Below are positions 21,244 to 27,501 of a stretch of 51,276 nt of DNA, one piece after another. The position numbers and the translations under genes were made by a program. Source of the DNA: a virus; the IMG/VR virus record IMGVR_UViG_3300018067_000007, positions 1 to 51,276 of that record. The stretch is one strand, 5' to 3'. A model generated the notes under the pieces. It was not told where the DNA came from and did no database searches. It saw only the letters and a list, made by a program, of their open reading frames with translations. Position 1 is the stretch's first letter. Each line of letters starts with the position of its first letter.

Positions 21244-21503
21244 AGATCGAGTTCATTTCCGGCAACGGCTCGTCACGCCGGTCCCTGATCGACGACCGCC
21301 TGGTGGTCATCCACGCGCTCCGCGAGGCACTCGCCCAGATGGGCAACATCGCCCCGCACGGTCGCGATTACGTCGGCGCACCCGAGGGCGCCTATGAAGC
21401 CGACCGCGACGAATACGCGCAGCGCCGCGAATTGATCGCCCATGTCGCCAACGCCATCGAGGCCGACGCCCTCGCTATCCACGAACTGCCGGGAAGGCCG
21501 TAG
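21240..21503 (+). CDS. Hypothetical protein, 87 aa
   Basis: ATGA overlap with the previous gene sets the start (MKIEFISGNGSSRRS). Helical, with RRELIAHVANAIEADALAIH near the end. Followed by a strong terminator. Function unknown. Confidence 0.6.
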   Translation: MKIEFISGNGSSRRSLIDDRLVVIHALREALAQMGNIAPHGRDYVGAPEGAYEADRDEYAQRRELIAHVANAIEADALAIHELPGRP

Positions 21504-21517
21504 CCAGCAGCAGGGAG

Positions 21518-21545
21518 CCCCCGGCGCTTCGGTGCCGGGGGTTTT
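21518..21545 (+). terminator. Intrinsic terminator
   Basis: Ten-bp stem CCCCCGGCGC with GTGCCGGGGG (one wobble), TTCG loop, then TTTT (21542-21545). It ends the three-gene unit 20880-21503 and separates it from the ParB/Mom block. Confidence 0.9.
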
Positions 21546-21576
21546 CAGTGTGACCGCCATGCTGTAGATCACGGAC

Positions 21577-22134
21577 ATGGCCGACATCGAGAGTGCCGAA
21601 CCCACCAAGCGACGGGCTCGCAAAGCCGACCCCGGCCTATCCATCGTCTATCGGTCGCCCGCCGATCTGACCGCCTACGGACAGAACGCCCGCACCCATA
21701 CGCCCGAGCAGATCGAAGCCATTCGCGCGTCGATCAAGGAGTTCGGCTTCACCAATCCGATCCTCCTGAAAAGCGACGGGGTGACCATCGGCGCAGGCCA
21801 TGCCCGCCACCAGGCCGCGCTCGCCGAAGGGCTCGAGACCGTTCCGACGATCACCCTTCACGGCCTCACCGATGTCCAGTGGCGAGCTTATGTGATCGCC
21901 GACAATCAGCTTGCCATCCAGGGGTCGGGGTGGGACACCGAAATGCTCGCCTCCGAATTGACGCTGCTCAACGAGGAAGGCTTCAACCTTAGCATCGTCG
22001 GCTTCAATGACGACGATCTGGCCGACATGATTAGGGCGCTCGATTTCGAGCCTGTCCCGATTGACCACCAGGGGCGGCTGGACGAGAAGAACCCGGTCAT
22101 CTGCCCCAACTGCAAGCATGTCTTCCACCCCTAA
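21577..22134 (+). CDS. ParB/sulfiredoxin-fold protein at the head of the Mom block
   Basis: The 185-residue protein has a ParB-like N-terminal domain (residues about 25-110): the strand DLTAYGQNARTHTPEQIEAI, then the box GVTIGAGHARHQAALAEGL, corresponding to the ParB GxxR..A motif (here GHARHQAA), followed by a short helical part. In phages this domain often accompanies DNA-modifying enzymes or acts as a nuclease or NTPase. The C-terminus (ICPNCKHVFHP) looks like half a zinc ribbon, CxxC plus a terminal His. Its last 17 bases overlap the first mom-like gene, so the two are co-translated. No ribosome site is clear before ATG 21577. Confidence 0.8.
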   Translation: MADIESAEPTKRRARKADPGLSIVYRSPADLTAYGQNARTHTPEQIEAIRASIKEFGFTNPILLKSDGVTIGAGHARHQAALAEGLETVPTITLHGLTDVQWRAYVIADNQLAIQGSGWDTEMLASELTLLNEEGFNLSIVGFNDDDLADMIRALDFEPVPIDHQGRLDEKNPVICPNCKHVFHP

Positions 22135-22768
22135 GCTACGCCTCGATTGGGCGAGTTCGGAAGCCGCCCGCTTTGCGTGCAAGCGATGGCATTACACCGG
22201 CACCGTCCCGGTCGCCCTGGTCAAGATCGGCATATGGGAAGACGACAAGTTCGCAGGCGTCATCCTGTTCGGTCCTGGTGCAGGCACCTCGACCAGCGGC
22301 ATCCGCTACGGCCTGCGCGAACGCTATGACATGGCCGAGCTCGTCCGCGTGGCGATGGCGCCGTGGCATAAAACACCGGTGTCGCGCTGCATCGCGATAG
22401 CGACCAGGATGCTCTGCAAGCAGTCGCCGAACCTTAGGATGCTGATCTCGTTCGCCGACACCAAACAAGGCCATCATGGCGGGATTTATCAGGCCTGCGG
22501 CTGGACCTATCTCGGTCAGACCGATGGCAATCCGGTGTTCATCATCCACGGCAAGCAGCGCCACAACAAGACGATCACCAAAATCCATGAGGGGAGCCGC
22601 CTGAAATGGCTGCACACCTTCGTGGATCCAAACGCGAAGAAGGTCCGGTTGCCGGTCAAACACCGCTATGTGCTACCGCTGGATGAGGAAATGCGGCAGG
22701 CAATCTTGCCCCTGGCACAGCCTTATCCGAAGCGGGTGGAGGAAAGCCATGCCCTCCAAGCTTCCTAA
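22118..22768 (+). CDS. Mom-like DNA modification protein, copy 1
   Basis: From ATG 22118 (MSSTPKLRLDW), 216 residues. It carries the Mom/GNAT-type pattern: ACKRWHYTGTVP near the start, GVILFGPGAG, then AELVRVAMAPWH, SRCIAIATRML and the hallmark ISFADTKQGHHGGIYQACGW. Phage Mu Mom converts adenine to N6-methylcarbamoyl-adenine and shields DNA from restriction. The C-terminal part (KHRYVLPLDEEMRQAI) is shared by all three copies. It overlaps the ParB-like gene by 17 bases and the second copy by 20, so one message encodes all four proteins. All conserved boxes are present, so the copy looks active. Confidence 0.85.
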   Translation: MSSTPKLRLDWASSEAARFACKRWHYTGTVPVALVKIGIWEDDKFAGVILFGPGAGTSTSGIRYGLRERYDMAELVRVAMAPWHKTPVSRCIAIATRMLCKQSPNLRMLISFADTKQGHHGGIYQACGWTYLGQTDGNPVFIIHGKQRHNKTITKIHEGSRLKWLHTFVDPNAKKVRLPVKHRYVLPLDEEMRQAILPLAQPYPKRVEESHALQAS

Positions 22769-23429
22769 GCTGCGGCTCGATTGGGTGGATGGCGAAGCCG
22801 CCAGGTTCGCTTGCAAGCGGTGGCACTATACCAGGACGATGCCTGTCGCTCCGGTCAAGATCGGGATATGGGAGGATGAGAAGTTCGCCGGGGTGATCTT
22901 GTTCGGGGTCGGGTCGGGCCGCGCCACGCATGGCGGTCGCTTTGGGCTGAAGAAGCACCACGACATCGCCGAGCTTTGCCGGATCGCAATGGCGCCCTGG
23001 CACCAAACGCCCGTCTCGCGCTGCCTGGCGATTGCGACCAGGATGCTCAAGAAGCAGTCCCCCAATCTGCGGATGCTGATATCCTTCGCCGACATTGCCC
23101 AAGGCCACCACGGAGGCATCTACCAGGCGAACGGATGGCTCTATCTCGGCGTCACCGAAAGCGATCTGGCGTTCATCGTCAACGGGAAGCGCAAGCACAA
23201 CAAGACGATCCGCATTGCGGTTGCGAACACCAGGCGGGACAGGCCGCTTGCCGAACGGCGAAAGCCCGCCATCGATTGGCTGCACGAGCATATCGATCCG
23301 AACGCCAGGCGGGTCGAGCTCCCCGGCAAGCATCGCTATGTTTTGCCGCTCGACGATGAAATGCGGAGCCGCCTATTACCGATGGTGCTGCCCTATCCGA
23401 AGCGCGAGAAGGTGTTGGTCGATGCCTAG
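22749..23429 (+). CDS. Mom-like DNA modification protein, copy 2
   Basis: GGAGGAAAGCC precedes ATG 22749; 226 residues. Same boxes as copy 1: FACKRWHYTRTMP, GVILFGVGSG, AELCRIAMAPWH, ISFADIAQGHHGGIYQANGW, ending in KHRYVLPLDDEMRSRL. It differs by an insert around RRDRPLAERRKPAIDWL and by the variable loop after GVGSG. The divergence from copies 1 and 3 is spread over the whole length, so this is an old duplication rather than a recent one. Overlaps both neighbours. Confidence 0.85.
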   Translation: MPSKLPKLRLDWVDGEAARFACKRWHYTRTMPVAPVKIGIWEDEKFAGVILFGVGSGRATHGGRFGLKKHHDIAELCRIAMAPWHQTPVSRCLAIATRMLKKQSPNLRMLISFADIAQGHHGGIYQANGWLYLGVTESDLAFIVNGKRKHNKTIRIAVANTRRDRPLAERRKPAIDWLHEHIDPNARRVELPGKHRYVLPLDDEMRSRLLPMVLPYPKREKVLVDA

Positions 23430-24102
23430 CCTGCGGCTCGATTGGGTCGGTGCCGACGCTGCGCGCTTCGCCTGCAAGCGATGGCACTACACCCGCACGA
23501 CCTCGGTCGCCTCGGTCAAGATCGGGGTGTGGGAGGACGGCCATTTCATCGGCGTGATCCTGTTCGGCCTCGGAGCAGGCAATGCGACCAGCGGCATCCG
23601 ATTTGGCTTGCGGCACCATCACGACATCGCCGAGCTGGTCCGCATCGCGCTTGCGCCCTGGCACAAGACGCCGGTTTCCAGGTGCGTCGCCATCGCCATC
23701 AAGATGCTGCGGAAGCAATCGCCTGGGCTGCGGATGGTGATCTCGTTCGCCGACACCGGCCAGGGACACCACGGCGGCATCTACCAGGCAGGCGGCTGGA
23801 CCTATCTCGGCATGTCCACCGGGGAGGTCGCCTACATCGTCAACGGGAAGCGCAAGCACAGCAAGACGATAGCCGATATGGGGCTGGGCGACCGGATGAA
23901 GGGGCTACGCGAGCATTTGGATCCGAACGCGAAGCGGGTCAGATTGCCTGGAAAGCATCGCTACGTCTTGCCCCTGGACGACGAGATTAGGGCGCGTATA
24001 TTGCCGCTGGCACAAGCCTACCCCAAGCGTGCGAAAGATCAGGACGCCGGATACCCTTCGGCGCTGGGCGGTGAAACTCCGACCCGCACGCTCCAACTTT
24101 AG
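23422..24102 (+). CDS. Mom-like DNA modification protein, copy 3
   Basis: ATG 23422 lies inside the end of copy 2; 226 residues. Conserved boxes: FACKRWHYTRTTS, GVILFGLGAG, AELVRIALAPWH, ISFADTGQGHHGGIYQAGGW, KHRYVLPLDDEIRARI. It has a unique 20-residue C-terminal extension after AYPKR. It ends convergently with the leftward gene at 24099, the two stop codons overlapping. Specific activity could differ from copies 1 and 2 in target sequence or partner; that is not visible from sequence. Confidence 0.85.
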   Translation: MPSLRLDWVGADAARFACKRWHYTRTTSVASVKIGVWEDGHFIGVILFGLGAGNATSGIRFGLRHHHDIAELVRIALAPWHKTPVSRCVAIAIKMLRKQSPGLRMVISFADTGQGHHGGIYQAGGWTYLGMSTGEVAYIVNGKRKHSKTIADMGLGDRMKGLREHLDPNAKRVRLPGKHRYVLPLDDEIRARILPLAQAYPKRAKDQDAGYPSALGGETPTRTLQL

Positions 24103-24314
24103 ATGGCTTCGATCCGAATGGACCAGTCGTCGCCGTCGTCGGCGACCAGGCAGGGCTTGCCTGCTTCGACCTGGCGGCGGGCGATATCGGCAGGCCAGTC
24201 GCCGTCCTTGACCAGGACGGTGATGGCGTGATCGACCGCTGCTGCCCTGGTCGGGAAGTCGCGGATGATGGTGTCGAAGGAAAGGCTGGTTTCGATGGTG
24301 CGGTGCTTGGTCAT
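24099..24314 (-). CDS. Hypothetical protein, 71 aa
   Basis: Starts MTKHRTIETSLSFDTIIRDF; helix FPTRAAAVDHAITVLVKDG, then a beta end (CLVADDGDDWSIRI). The -10 box lies only about seven bases upstream of ATG 24314, so the message may be nearly leaderless. The stop overlaps the stop of mom-like copy 3. Function unknown. Confidence 0.6.
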   Translation of the reverse strand: MTKHRTIETSLSFDTIIRDFPTRAAAVDHAITVLVKDGDWPADIARRQVEAGKPCLVADDGDDWSIRIEAI

Positions 24315-24320
24315 GAATTG

Positions 24321-24370
24321 TCCATACAAGCCTGGGTGGTCAAGTAAACATATTTTCGCTATCAGCGAAA
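24321..24370 (-). promoter_or_regulatory. Control module: operator and promoter, near-leaderless
   Basis: Operator TTTCGC-TATCA-GCGAAA (24354-24370), -35 TTTACT (24348-24343), 16-bp spacer, -10 TATGGA (24326-24321). Unlike most modules there is no GGGGC-GCCCC hairpin, because the start codon follows almost at once. Confidence 0.65.
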
Positions 24371-24790
24371 TCAATCGATGCCGGAATACATCGTTTGCAA
24401 GATTTTGCGCCCGAGCGTCGGCATCCCGCTCACCCGGAAAGCCTGCCAAAATGGCCGAGCGATGAGCCGACCAGGCAGCGCCTTGAGGCCGAGGCGACCC
24501 GCGACGACGTAGCGATGGCTTCCATCGACGAGCGTGTGGGTGCCGTCGCCCATCTCGATCAGCAAGATCGGCTCGTTGAGCTCACGCCAGCCGATGCGCG
24601 CCAGGCGATGCGGCTCGACGCTGTTCTCGCGGGCGAAGATTTCGGCCTGGTCGGGGTCGATGTTGATGCCGATGACATCGACCCGACCGAGCGCCCAGGT
24701 CGTGAGCATATCGACGGCGATGGTATATTCGCCGCCTCCCGCAGGCGCGAAGGTGAAGACGTTGCCGAGTACCTTGTCGATGGGGATCAT
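24371..24790 (-). CDS. ParB-like-fold hypothetical protein, 139 aa
   Basis: GGAGGAACGA precedes ATG 24790. The pattern LIEMGDGTHTLVDGSHRYVVAG (two parts, residues 77-98) is the ParB/Srx-type core in which DGSHR replaces the usual GxxR box. It is thus a second, shorter ParB-fold protein close to the Mom block, but on the opposite strand. Nuclease or NTPase activity is not established for this subgroup. Confidence 0.65.
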   Translation of the reverse strand: MIPIDKVLGNVFTFAPAGGGEYTIAVDMLTTWALGRVDVIGINIDPDQAEIFARENSVEPHRLARIGWRELNEPILLIEMGDGTHTLVDGSHRYVVAGRLGLKALPGRLIARPFWQAFRVSGMPTLGRKILQTMYSGID

Positions 24791-24800
24791 TCGTTCCTCC

Positions 24801-24884
24801 TTATCGTGATGTGATGCCGAAGATGAGGGCGATGGTGCAGCCGACCATCGCAGCGATGAGAATGAAGAACTGGCCGTCGCTCAT
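24801..24884 (-). CDS. Mini membrane protein, 27 aa
   Basis: AAGGATGAAAAC precedes ATG 24884. The peptide MSDGQFFILIAAMVG then CTIALIFGITSR is one membrane helix. It lies between two coupled genes and its stop is followed directly by the GGAGGAACGA site of the next gene, so it is likely translated. Role unknown. Confidence 0.5.
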   Translation of the reverse strand: MSDGQFFILIAAMVGCTIALIFGITSR

Positions 24885-24898
24885 GTTTTCATCCTTGT

Positions 24899-25390
24899 TC
24901 AGCCGGTCCCCCACAGGGACCAATAGCCGTAGACGCAGCGATCATATTCCTTGCGATAGGGCACCCCGTCCTTGACGCCGGTCTCGATGCTGTGGCGCTG
25001 CGGGTCGTGGGTGTCGTGGATCACCCCGTCGATCACGGCGGTGTAGTGCCCGCTGACGGCGACGACGAGGCGACCTGGCGGCAGTTCGTCCTCGACCAGG
25101 TGGACCTTGCAGCCCTGCCCGATGAGCATGGTCGGCTCCCAGACAAAGCCGAGCCCGACCATATAGTCCTTGAACCACTTGCGGCTGGTGGCGATGCCGT
25201 TGCGCGCCGACCTGGACTTCTTGCCCGAGCGTTTGGTCACGCGTTGCGAGCCTCGCCCGGTGGCGAGCGCATCATAGACCTCGCGGTAAGGCCGCTTGGC
25301 GGCGATGGCGATGGCGCGGGCGACACAGTCCCCCGCGCTGCCCTTGAAGCCCGCTGCGGCGCGGCCTCCGTCGTCGATGACGAACTTCAT
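24899..25390 (-). CDS. C39/papain-like cysteine-protease-fold phage protein, 163 aa
   Basis: ATGA overlap with the upstream gene fixes ATG 25390 (MKFVIDDGGRAAAG). GDCVARAIAIAAKRPYREVYD has a Cys at the start of a helix (Cys42 of the usual nucleophile arrangement is represented here by Cys in GDC), and SGHYTAVIDGVIHDTHDP supplies a His and an Asp in the order expected for a C39/papain-like fold. Such genes are common in phages, without known substrate. It may process proteins or be an inactive structural relative. It is not recognisably an endolysin. Confidence 0.6.
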   Translation of the reverse strand: MKFVIDDGGRAAAGFKGSAGDCVARAIAIAAKRPYREVYDALATGRGSQRVTKRSGKKSRSARNGIATSRKWFKDYMVGLGFVWEPTMLIGQGCKVHLVEDELPPGRLVVAVSGHYTAVIDGVIHDTHDPQRHSIETGVKDGVPYRKEYDRCVYGYWSLWGTG

Positions 25391-25557
25391 CCCACCAGCA
25401 GCCGGACGATGTAGGCGTCCAGGTCGGTGTCGTATTGATAGACATGGGTTTTGCCCGTCGTCCTGGTCAGGCGGTTGGCCTCCCATCGGGCCTTGTTGAC
25501 GGCTTCCGAGCGGGATATCTCGCCGCGAAAGCGGTAGGTCTTGATCGGTTTGGTCAT
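25387..25557 (-). CDS. Hypothetical basic protein, 56 aa
   Basis: Too short for most callers. GGAGGAACGAC precedes ATG 25557 (MTKPIKTYRFRGEISRSEAV), and its TGA overlaps ATG 25390. A strand, an Arg-rich helix (NKARWEANRLTRTTG) and a final strand suggest a compact alpha/beta fold. Function unknown. Confidence 0.55.
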   Translation of the reverse strand: MTKPIKTYRFRGEISRSEAVNKARWEANRLTRTTGKTHVYQYDTDLDAYIVRLLVG

Positions 25558-25574
25558 GTCGTTCCTCCGTGGAT

Positions 25575-25757
25575 TTAGGACAGCCCGCGAAACTGCGAGC
25601 GGCCCCAGGCCTGCGGCCCGTCACGAAACCAGCCCTTCGCGAACAGTTCGGCGTCGCTGTGGAAACCGAGTTTGAATTTTCGGACGACACGGCCCCGGTA
25701 AAGGAGGCTGAGCGTCCCGTCCGCGTTGTAGCGGCGGACGAGCGTCTTGGGCTTCAT
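25575..25757 (-). CDS. Hypothetical basic protein, 60 aa
   Basis: ATG 25757 overlaps the stop of the upstream gene as ATGA. Starts MKPKTLVRRYNADGTLSLLY and ends QAWGRSQFRGLS; strongly basic and rich in beta-type residues. Function unknown. Confidence 0.55.
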   Translation of the reverse strand: MKPKTLVRRYNADGTLSLLYRGRVVRKFKLGFHSDAELFAKGWFRDGPQAWGRSQFRGLS

Positions 25758-25897
25758 CAGTCGCGGCCGGGGATGAAGATCGAGACAGCGTAATCGCTGT
25801 TGCCGAGAACCCAGGAAGTCCAGCCGCCCTCGACCTTGACGGTCTCGTTGAGGATGACTTTCTTCCCGGAGCGGGTCAGAGCAGTCCGTGTCTTCAT
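25757..25897 (-). CDS. Hypothetical protein, 46 aa
   Basis: First gene of the leftward unit 25897-24371. GAAGGGACATCAAC precedes ATG 25897. Starts MKTRTALTRSGKKVILNE; small beta-type protein (VEGGWTSWVLGNSDYAVSIF). The leader ahead contains the GGGGC-GCCCC hairpin. Function unknown. Confidence 0.55.
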   Translation of the reverse strand: MKTRTALTRSGKKVILNETVKVEGGWTSWVLGNSDYAVSIFIPGRD

Positions 25898-25917
25898 GTT
25901 GATGTCCCTTCGTAGAT

Positions 25918-25991
25918 GGGGCGGTGCCCCGTCTGATTTTCATACATGCGTCCCCCGCCGAATGGAACAATTTATTTCGCAATTTGCGAAA
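25918..25991 (-). promoter_or_regulatory. Control module: operator, promoter, leader hairpin
   Basis: Operator TTTCGC-AATTT-GCGAAA (25975-25991), a -35-like TTCCAT (25967-25962), 17-bp spacer, -10 TATGAA (25944-25939), leader hairpin GGGGCACCGCCCC (25930-25918). The operator also faces the rightward gene at 26048. Confidence 0.6.
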
Positions 25992-26019
25992 ATTGCGTTA
26001 TGGAGGCCGCGCGGGCGAC

Positions 26020-26031
26020 CGCTCTTTGACA
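26020..26031 (+). promoter_or_regulatory. boxA-like antitermination element CGCTCTTTGACA
   Basis: It lies 16 bases before the TTG start at 26048. The same 12 bases recur at 26547-26558 before the next gene. The element matches the boxA of rRNA operons (TGCTCTTTAACA in E. coli; Alphaproteobacteria often have TTTGACA), bound by NusB and S10 during antitermination. Confidence 0.6.
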
Positions 26032-26047
26032 ATCGAAAGGAACAGAA

Positions 26048-26410
26048 TTGACACACCACATCTCGGTCCGAGCCCTCGACGACGGCAAGTTCATGGGCGA
26101 AATCTATGACGAGGAAGATAGGCGGGTCGGCTTCACGCACGTTTATGCGAGCAAGGCTCCCGCCAGGCTTTTCGCGGGCAAGGTCAAATGGAGGATCGAA
26201 AACCGACCTGGTGAACCTATCCCCTTCTGGCTCGGCTGCTCGGAGGTCGTGCCTCCCGAACCGCGCCAGTTCGACGGCACCAAGGTCATGGAAGCTATCG
26301 CCGCCATCGGCGCGGTGCTGGCGACCACGCCGGGGACCAAGAAGCATCGCCGCGCGAGGCACCGCCTTGCTGACCTGATCGAGGCACTCGAGCCCGAAAC
26401 CGTCAACTGA
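26048..26410 (+). CDS. Hypothetical protein with TTG start, 120 aa
   Basis: AAAGGAACAGA precedes TTG 26048 (MTHHISVRALDDGKF); no ATG fits as well. The N-terminal half is beta-rich, while the C-terminal half (MEAIAAIGAVLATTPGTKKH) is helical and basic. A single-gene unit with operator, boxA-like leader and terminator. Function unknown. Confidence 0.6.
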   Translation: MTHHISVRALDDGKFMGEIYDEEDRRVGFTHVYASKAPARLFAGKVKWRIENRPGEPIPFWLGCSEVVPPEPRQFDGTKVMEAIAAIGAVLATTPGTKKHRRARHRLADLIEALEPETVN

Positions 26411-26444
26411 CCAACCACCGTCCTGGACGATCCGAACCCTCGCT

Positions 26445-26467
26445 AGCCCCCGGCTGGCGGGGGTTTT
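26445..26467 (+). terminator. Intrinsic terminator
   Basis: Stem CCCCCG with CGGGGG (26447-26452 with 26458-26463), five-base loop, TTTT (26464-26467). Ends the unit 26048-26410. Confidence 0.8.
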
Positions 26468-26483
26468 GGTTGGAAGCCGCTCA

Positions 26484-26521
26484 TTTCGCAGCTTTCGAAA
26501 AAGTTCAAACTGTGGTACAAT
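26484..26521 (+). promoter_or_regulatory. Imperfect operator overlapping a rightward promoter
   Basis: TTTCGC-AGCTT-TCGAAA (26484-26500; one mismatch) overlaps a -35-like TTTCGA (26493-26498) that is 17 bp from TACAAT (26516-26521). Here a bound regulator would cover the -35 box, so repression is the simplest reading. The leader continues with GGGGCAATGCCC (26533-26544). Confidence 0.5.
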
Positions 26522-26546
26522 CGCCCTGCGACGGGGCAATGCCCTG

Positions 26547-26558
26547 CGCTCTTTGACA
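26547..26558 (+). promoter_or_regulatory. boxA-like antitermination element CGCTCTTTGACA, second copy
   Basis: Identical to 26020-26031 over 12 bases, in the leader of the gene starting at 26576 and just after the short GGGGC hairpin. A hairpin followed by boxA is reminiscent of nut-site layout (boxB and boxA), although the order is reversed. Confidence 0.6.
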
Positions 26559-26575
26559 TCATGAAGGAACACAAG

Positions 26576-26860
26576 ATGAGCGATTGGACGAGCGACTATG
26601 CACGCGGGCGTTGGAAGACGTTGACCGACCGCACCTGGTCACCGATGCCGGAAGTGAAGGCGCAGGCCTCCGAGGCCCGAACCTGCTTCGCCATATCATG
26701 GTACACGGACGAGGCCGACGCCAAGAAGGTCGCCGACTACGTCAACCTGAAAGGCTTCACCTACAATGGTGGCTGGTATCACGGGATGGAGTGCGGGCGC
26801 GAAGCCAGGTTCGATTTCATCGGAGCCGATGGCAAGCTCTACTACGCCGTGACGCATTAA
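26576..26860 (+). CDS. Hypothetical protein, 94 aa
   Basis: GAAGGA stands 7 to 8 bases before ATG 26576 (MSDWTSDYARGRWKTL); the in-frame ATG 26561 is less well placed. Aromatic-rich with an alpha/beta pattern: WYTDEADAKKVADYVN helix, then GGWYHGMECGREARFDF. A single-gene unit bracketed by promoter and terminator. Function unknown. Confidence 0.6.
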   Translation: MSDWTSDYARGRWKTLTDRTWSPMPEVKAQASEARTCFAISWYTDEADAKKVADYVNLKGFTYNGGWYHGMECGREARFDFIGADGKLYYAVTH

Positions 26861-26864
26861 CATC

Positions 26865-26898
26865 AACCCCCGCTGGCTTCGGCTGGCGGGGGTTGTTA
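26865..26898 (+). terminator. Intrinsic terminator
   Basis: AACCCCCGC (26865-26873) with GCGGGGGTT (26886-26894), inner wobble-containing stem closed by TTCG, then TTGTTAT. Ends the unit 26576-26860. Confidence 0.75.
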
Positions 26899-26908
26899 TG
26901 CCCGCGTG

Positions 26909-27019
26909 ATGGATGACGAGCCCAACAGGACCACCGACCTGATCTTGGGCTTCATGGTCTGCTCGATCCTCGCCACCGTCCTGATCTACGCCATTTACAC
27001 CTGGTGGGGCCGATACTGA
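26909..27019 (+). CDS. Single-span small membrane protein, 36 aa
   Basis: ATG 26909 (or GTG 26906). MDDEPNRTTDLILGFMV, then CSILATVLIYAIYTWWGRY: an acidic N-terminus and one membrane helix ending in aromatic residues. Its TGA overlaps the promoter-like element of the next block. Short and without a clear ribosome site, so moderate support only. Confidence 0.4.
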   Translation: MDDEPNRTTDLILGFMVCSILATVLIYAIYTWWGRY

Positions 27020-27055
27020 TGGCGGTAGGTCTGTCCGAACCTCGCCGCTATAAGG
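27018..27055 (+). promoter_or_regulatory. Late-type promoter element, copy A
   Basis: GATGGCGGTAG (27018-27028), 18 bases, GCTATAAGG (27047-27055). The same two blocks recur at 32370-32408 and 37329-37367, each time just upstream of a structural gene block. Confidence 0.6.
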
Positions 27056-27085
27056 ACGTCTGACCCAAGCCGGGGAGACAGACCT

Positions 27086-27493
27086 GTGACCATCCAGCTA
27101 TCCGATACCGTTCGAAACGCCAGGCTCGACGCCATCGAAACCGCGATTGGCGTTTCGGCAGTCCTCAAAATCCGAACCGGAGCCCAGCCCGCCAATGTCG
27201 CAGCTGCCGACAGCGGCACGGTGCTGGCGACGATCACCTTGCCAGCCGACTGGATGCTGGCGGCGTCGGCTGGCGTCAAGGCGATGTCGGGCACCTGGTC
27301 CGATGCTTCCGCCGACGCAGGCGGGACCGCAGGCCATTATCGCATCTATGCGAGCAACGGCACGACCCAGCATCTCCAAGGCTCGGTGACCGCGCTTGCG
27401 GGCGGCGGCGACATGGAGCTCGACAATATCGTCCTCAACGCGGGCCAGGCTTTCAGCGTCACGACCTATCAGCTTACCGACGGCAATGCCTAA
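27086..27493 (+). CDS. Hypothetical structural-type protein, 135 aa
   Basis: GTG 27086 follows GGGGAGACAGACC. Starts MTIQLSDTVRNARLDAIETA. The rest is small-residue-rich and beta-type (SGTVLATITLPADWMLAA, then GGTAGHYRIYASNGTTQHLQ), like small virion proteins placed next to adhesin genes. It precedes the glycine-rich gene in the same transcript, so it may attach to or accompany it on the particle. Confidence 0.6.
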   Translation: MTIQLSDTVRNARLDAIETAIGVSAVLKIRTGAQPANVAAADSGTVLATITLPADWMLAASAGVKAMSGTWSDASADAGGTAGHYRIYASNGTTQHLQGSVTALAGGGDMELDNIVLNAGQAFSVTTYQLTDGNA

Positions 27494-27501
27494 GCTAGGC
27501 T

